From NCBI GenBank assembly GCA_022713905.1, contig JAIHTM010000044.1, positions 1 to 13,895 of the forward strand: a DNA stretch of 13,895 bases, read 5' to 3'. Positions 13,885 to 13,895 of the stretch are shown piece by piece. The position numbers were made by a program, and so were the translations under genes. The notes beneath the pieces were generated by a model. That model made no database searches and was not told the DNA's origin. It saw only the letters and a list, made by a program, of their open reading frames with translations. Each line of letters starts with the position of its first letter. Position 1 is the stretch's first letter. This stretch comes from Collinsella sp. (GTDB lineage: Bacteria > Actinomycetota > Coriobacteriia > Coriobacteriales > Coriobacteriaceae).

Positions 13885-13895
13885 CAAAAAGAAAG

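Overview
The window is high-GC bacterial DNA with tightly packed, mostly plus-strand operons. Gene content and protein style (a GLUG/beta-helix surface protein, a MarR regulator with a paired ABC exporter, a Firmicutes-like peptide-processing cassette in a high-GC background) suggest a gut Coriobacteriia genome, most like Collinsella. That is inference from memory of such genomes, not a database match. No tRNA, rRNA, CRISPR array, transposase or phage gene is visible.

Layout. (1) Positions 3-3083 are the 3' part of a large repeat-rich surface protein gene whose start lies outside the window. (2) A 37-residue peptide gene (3097-3210) follows 13 bases later and is closed by a strong intrinsic terminator (3249-3288). 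(3) A membrane-anchored Ser/Gly/Asp/Asn-rich protein (3303-3788) comes next, then a long GC-rich hairpin (3802-3832). (4) A compact operon at 3866-8252 encodes an HPr-kinase-like protein, a PqqD-like peptide-binding protein, an NTP_transf_5-type nucleotidyltransferase, an S26 (signal-peptidase-like) protein with a Ser/His pair, and a single-chain ABC exporter. Neighbouring genes overlap or lie 1-6 bases apart. (5) A nitroreductase-family gene (8319-8858, minus strand) converges on that operon. It is divergent from a 96-residue protein of unknown function (9152-9442), which has a textbook terminator. (6) A MarR-type regulator with repeated operator-like sequence at its promoter (9546-9604) leads an operon for the two halves of a heterodimeric ABC exporter (10109-11845 and 11847-13853). 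A REP-like palindrome follows at the window's end.

How the genes may work together. The 3097-8252 block has parts of a ribosomally made, modified peptide (RiPP) pathway: a small precursor-like peptide, a PqqD-type leader-binding protein, a kinase and a nucleotidyltransferase of types that accompany some lasso peptide clusters, a candidate leader or signal protease, and an exporter. The usual cyclising enzymes (asparagine-synthetase-like lasso cyclase, radical SAM, YcaO, LanM) are not seen. This is the strongest candidate for an undescribed system here. The second block (9546-13853) looks like a conventional MarR-controlled efflux system, with the catalytic asymmetry expected of heterodimeric type IV exporters.
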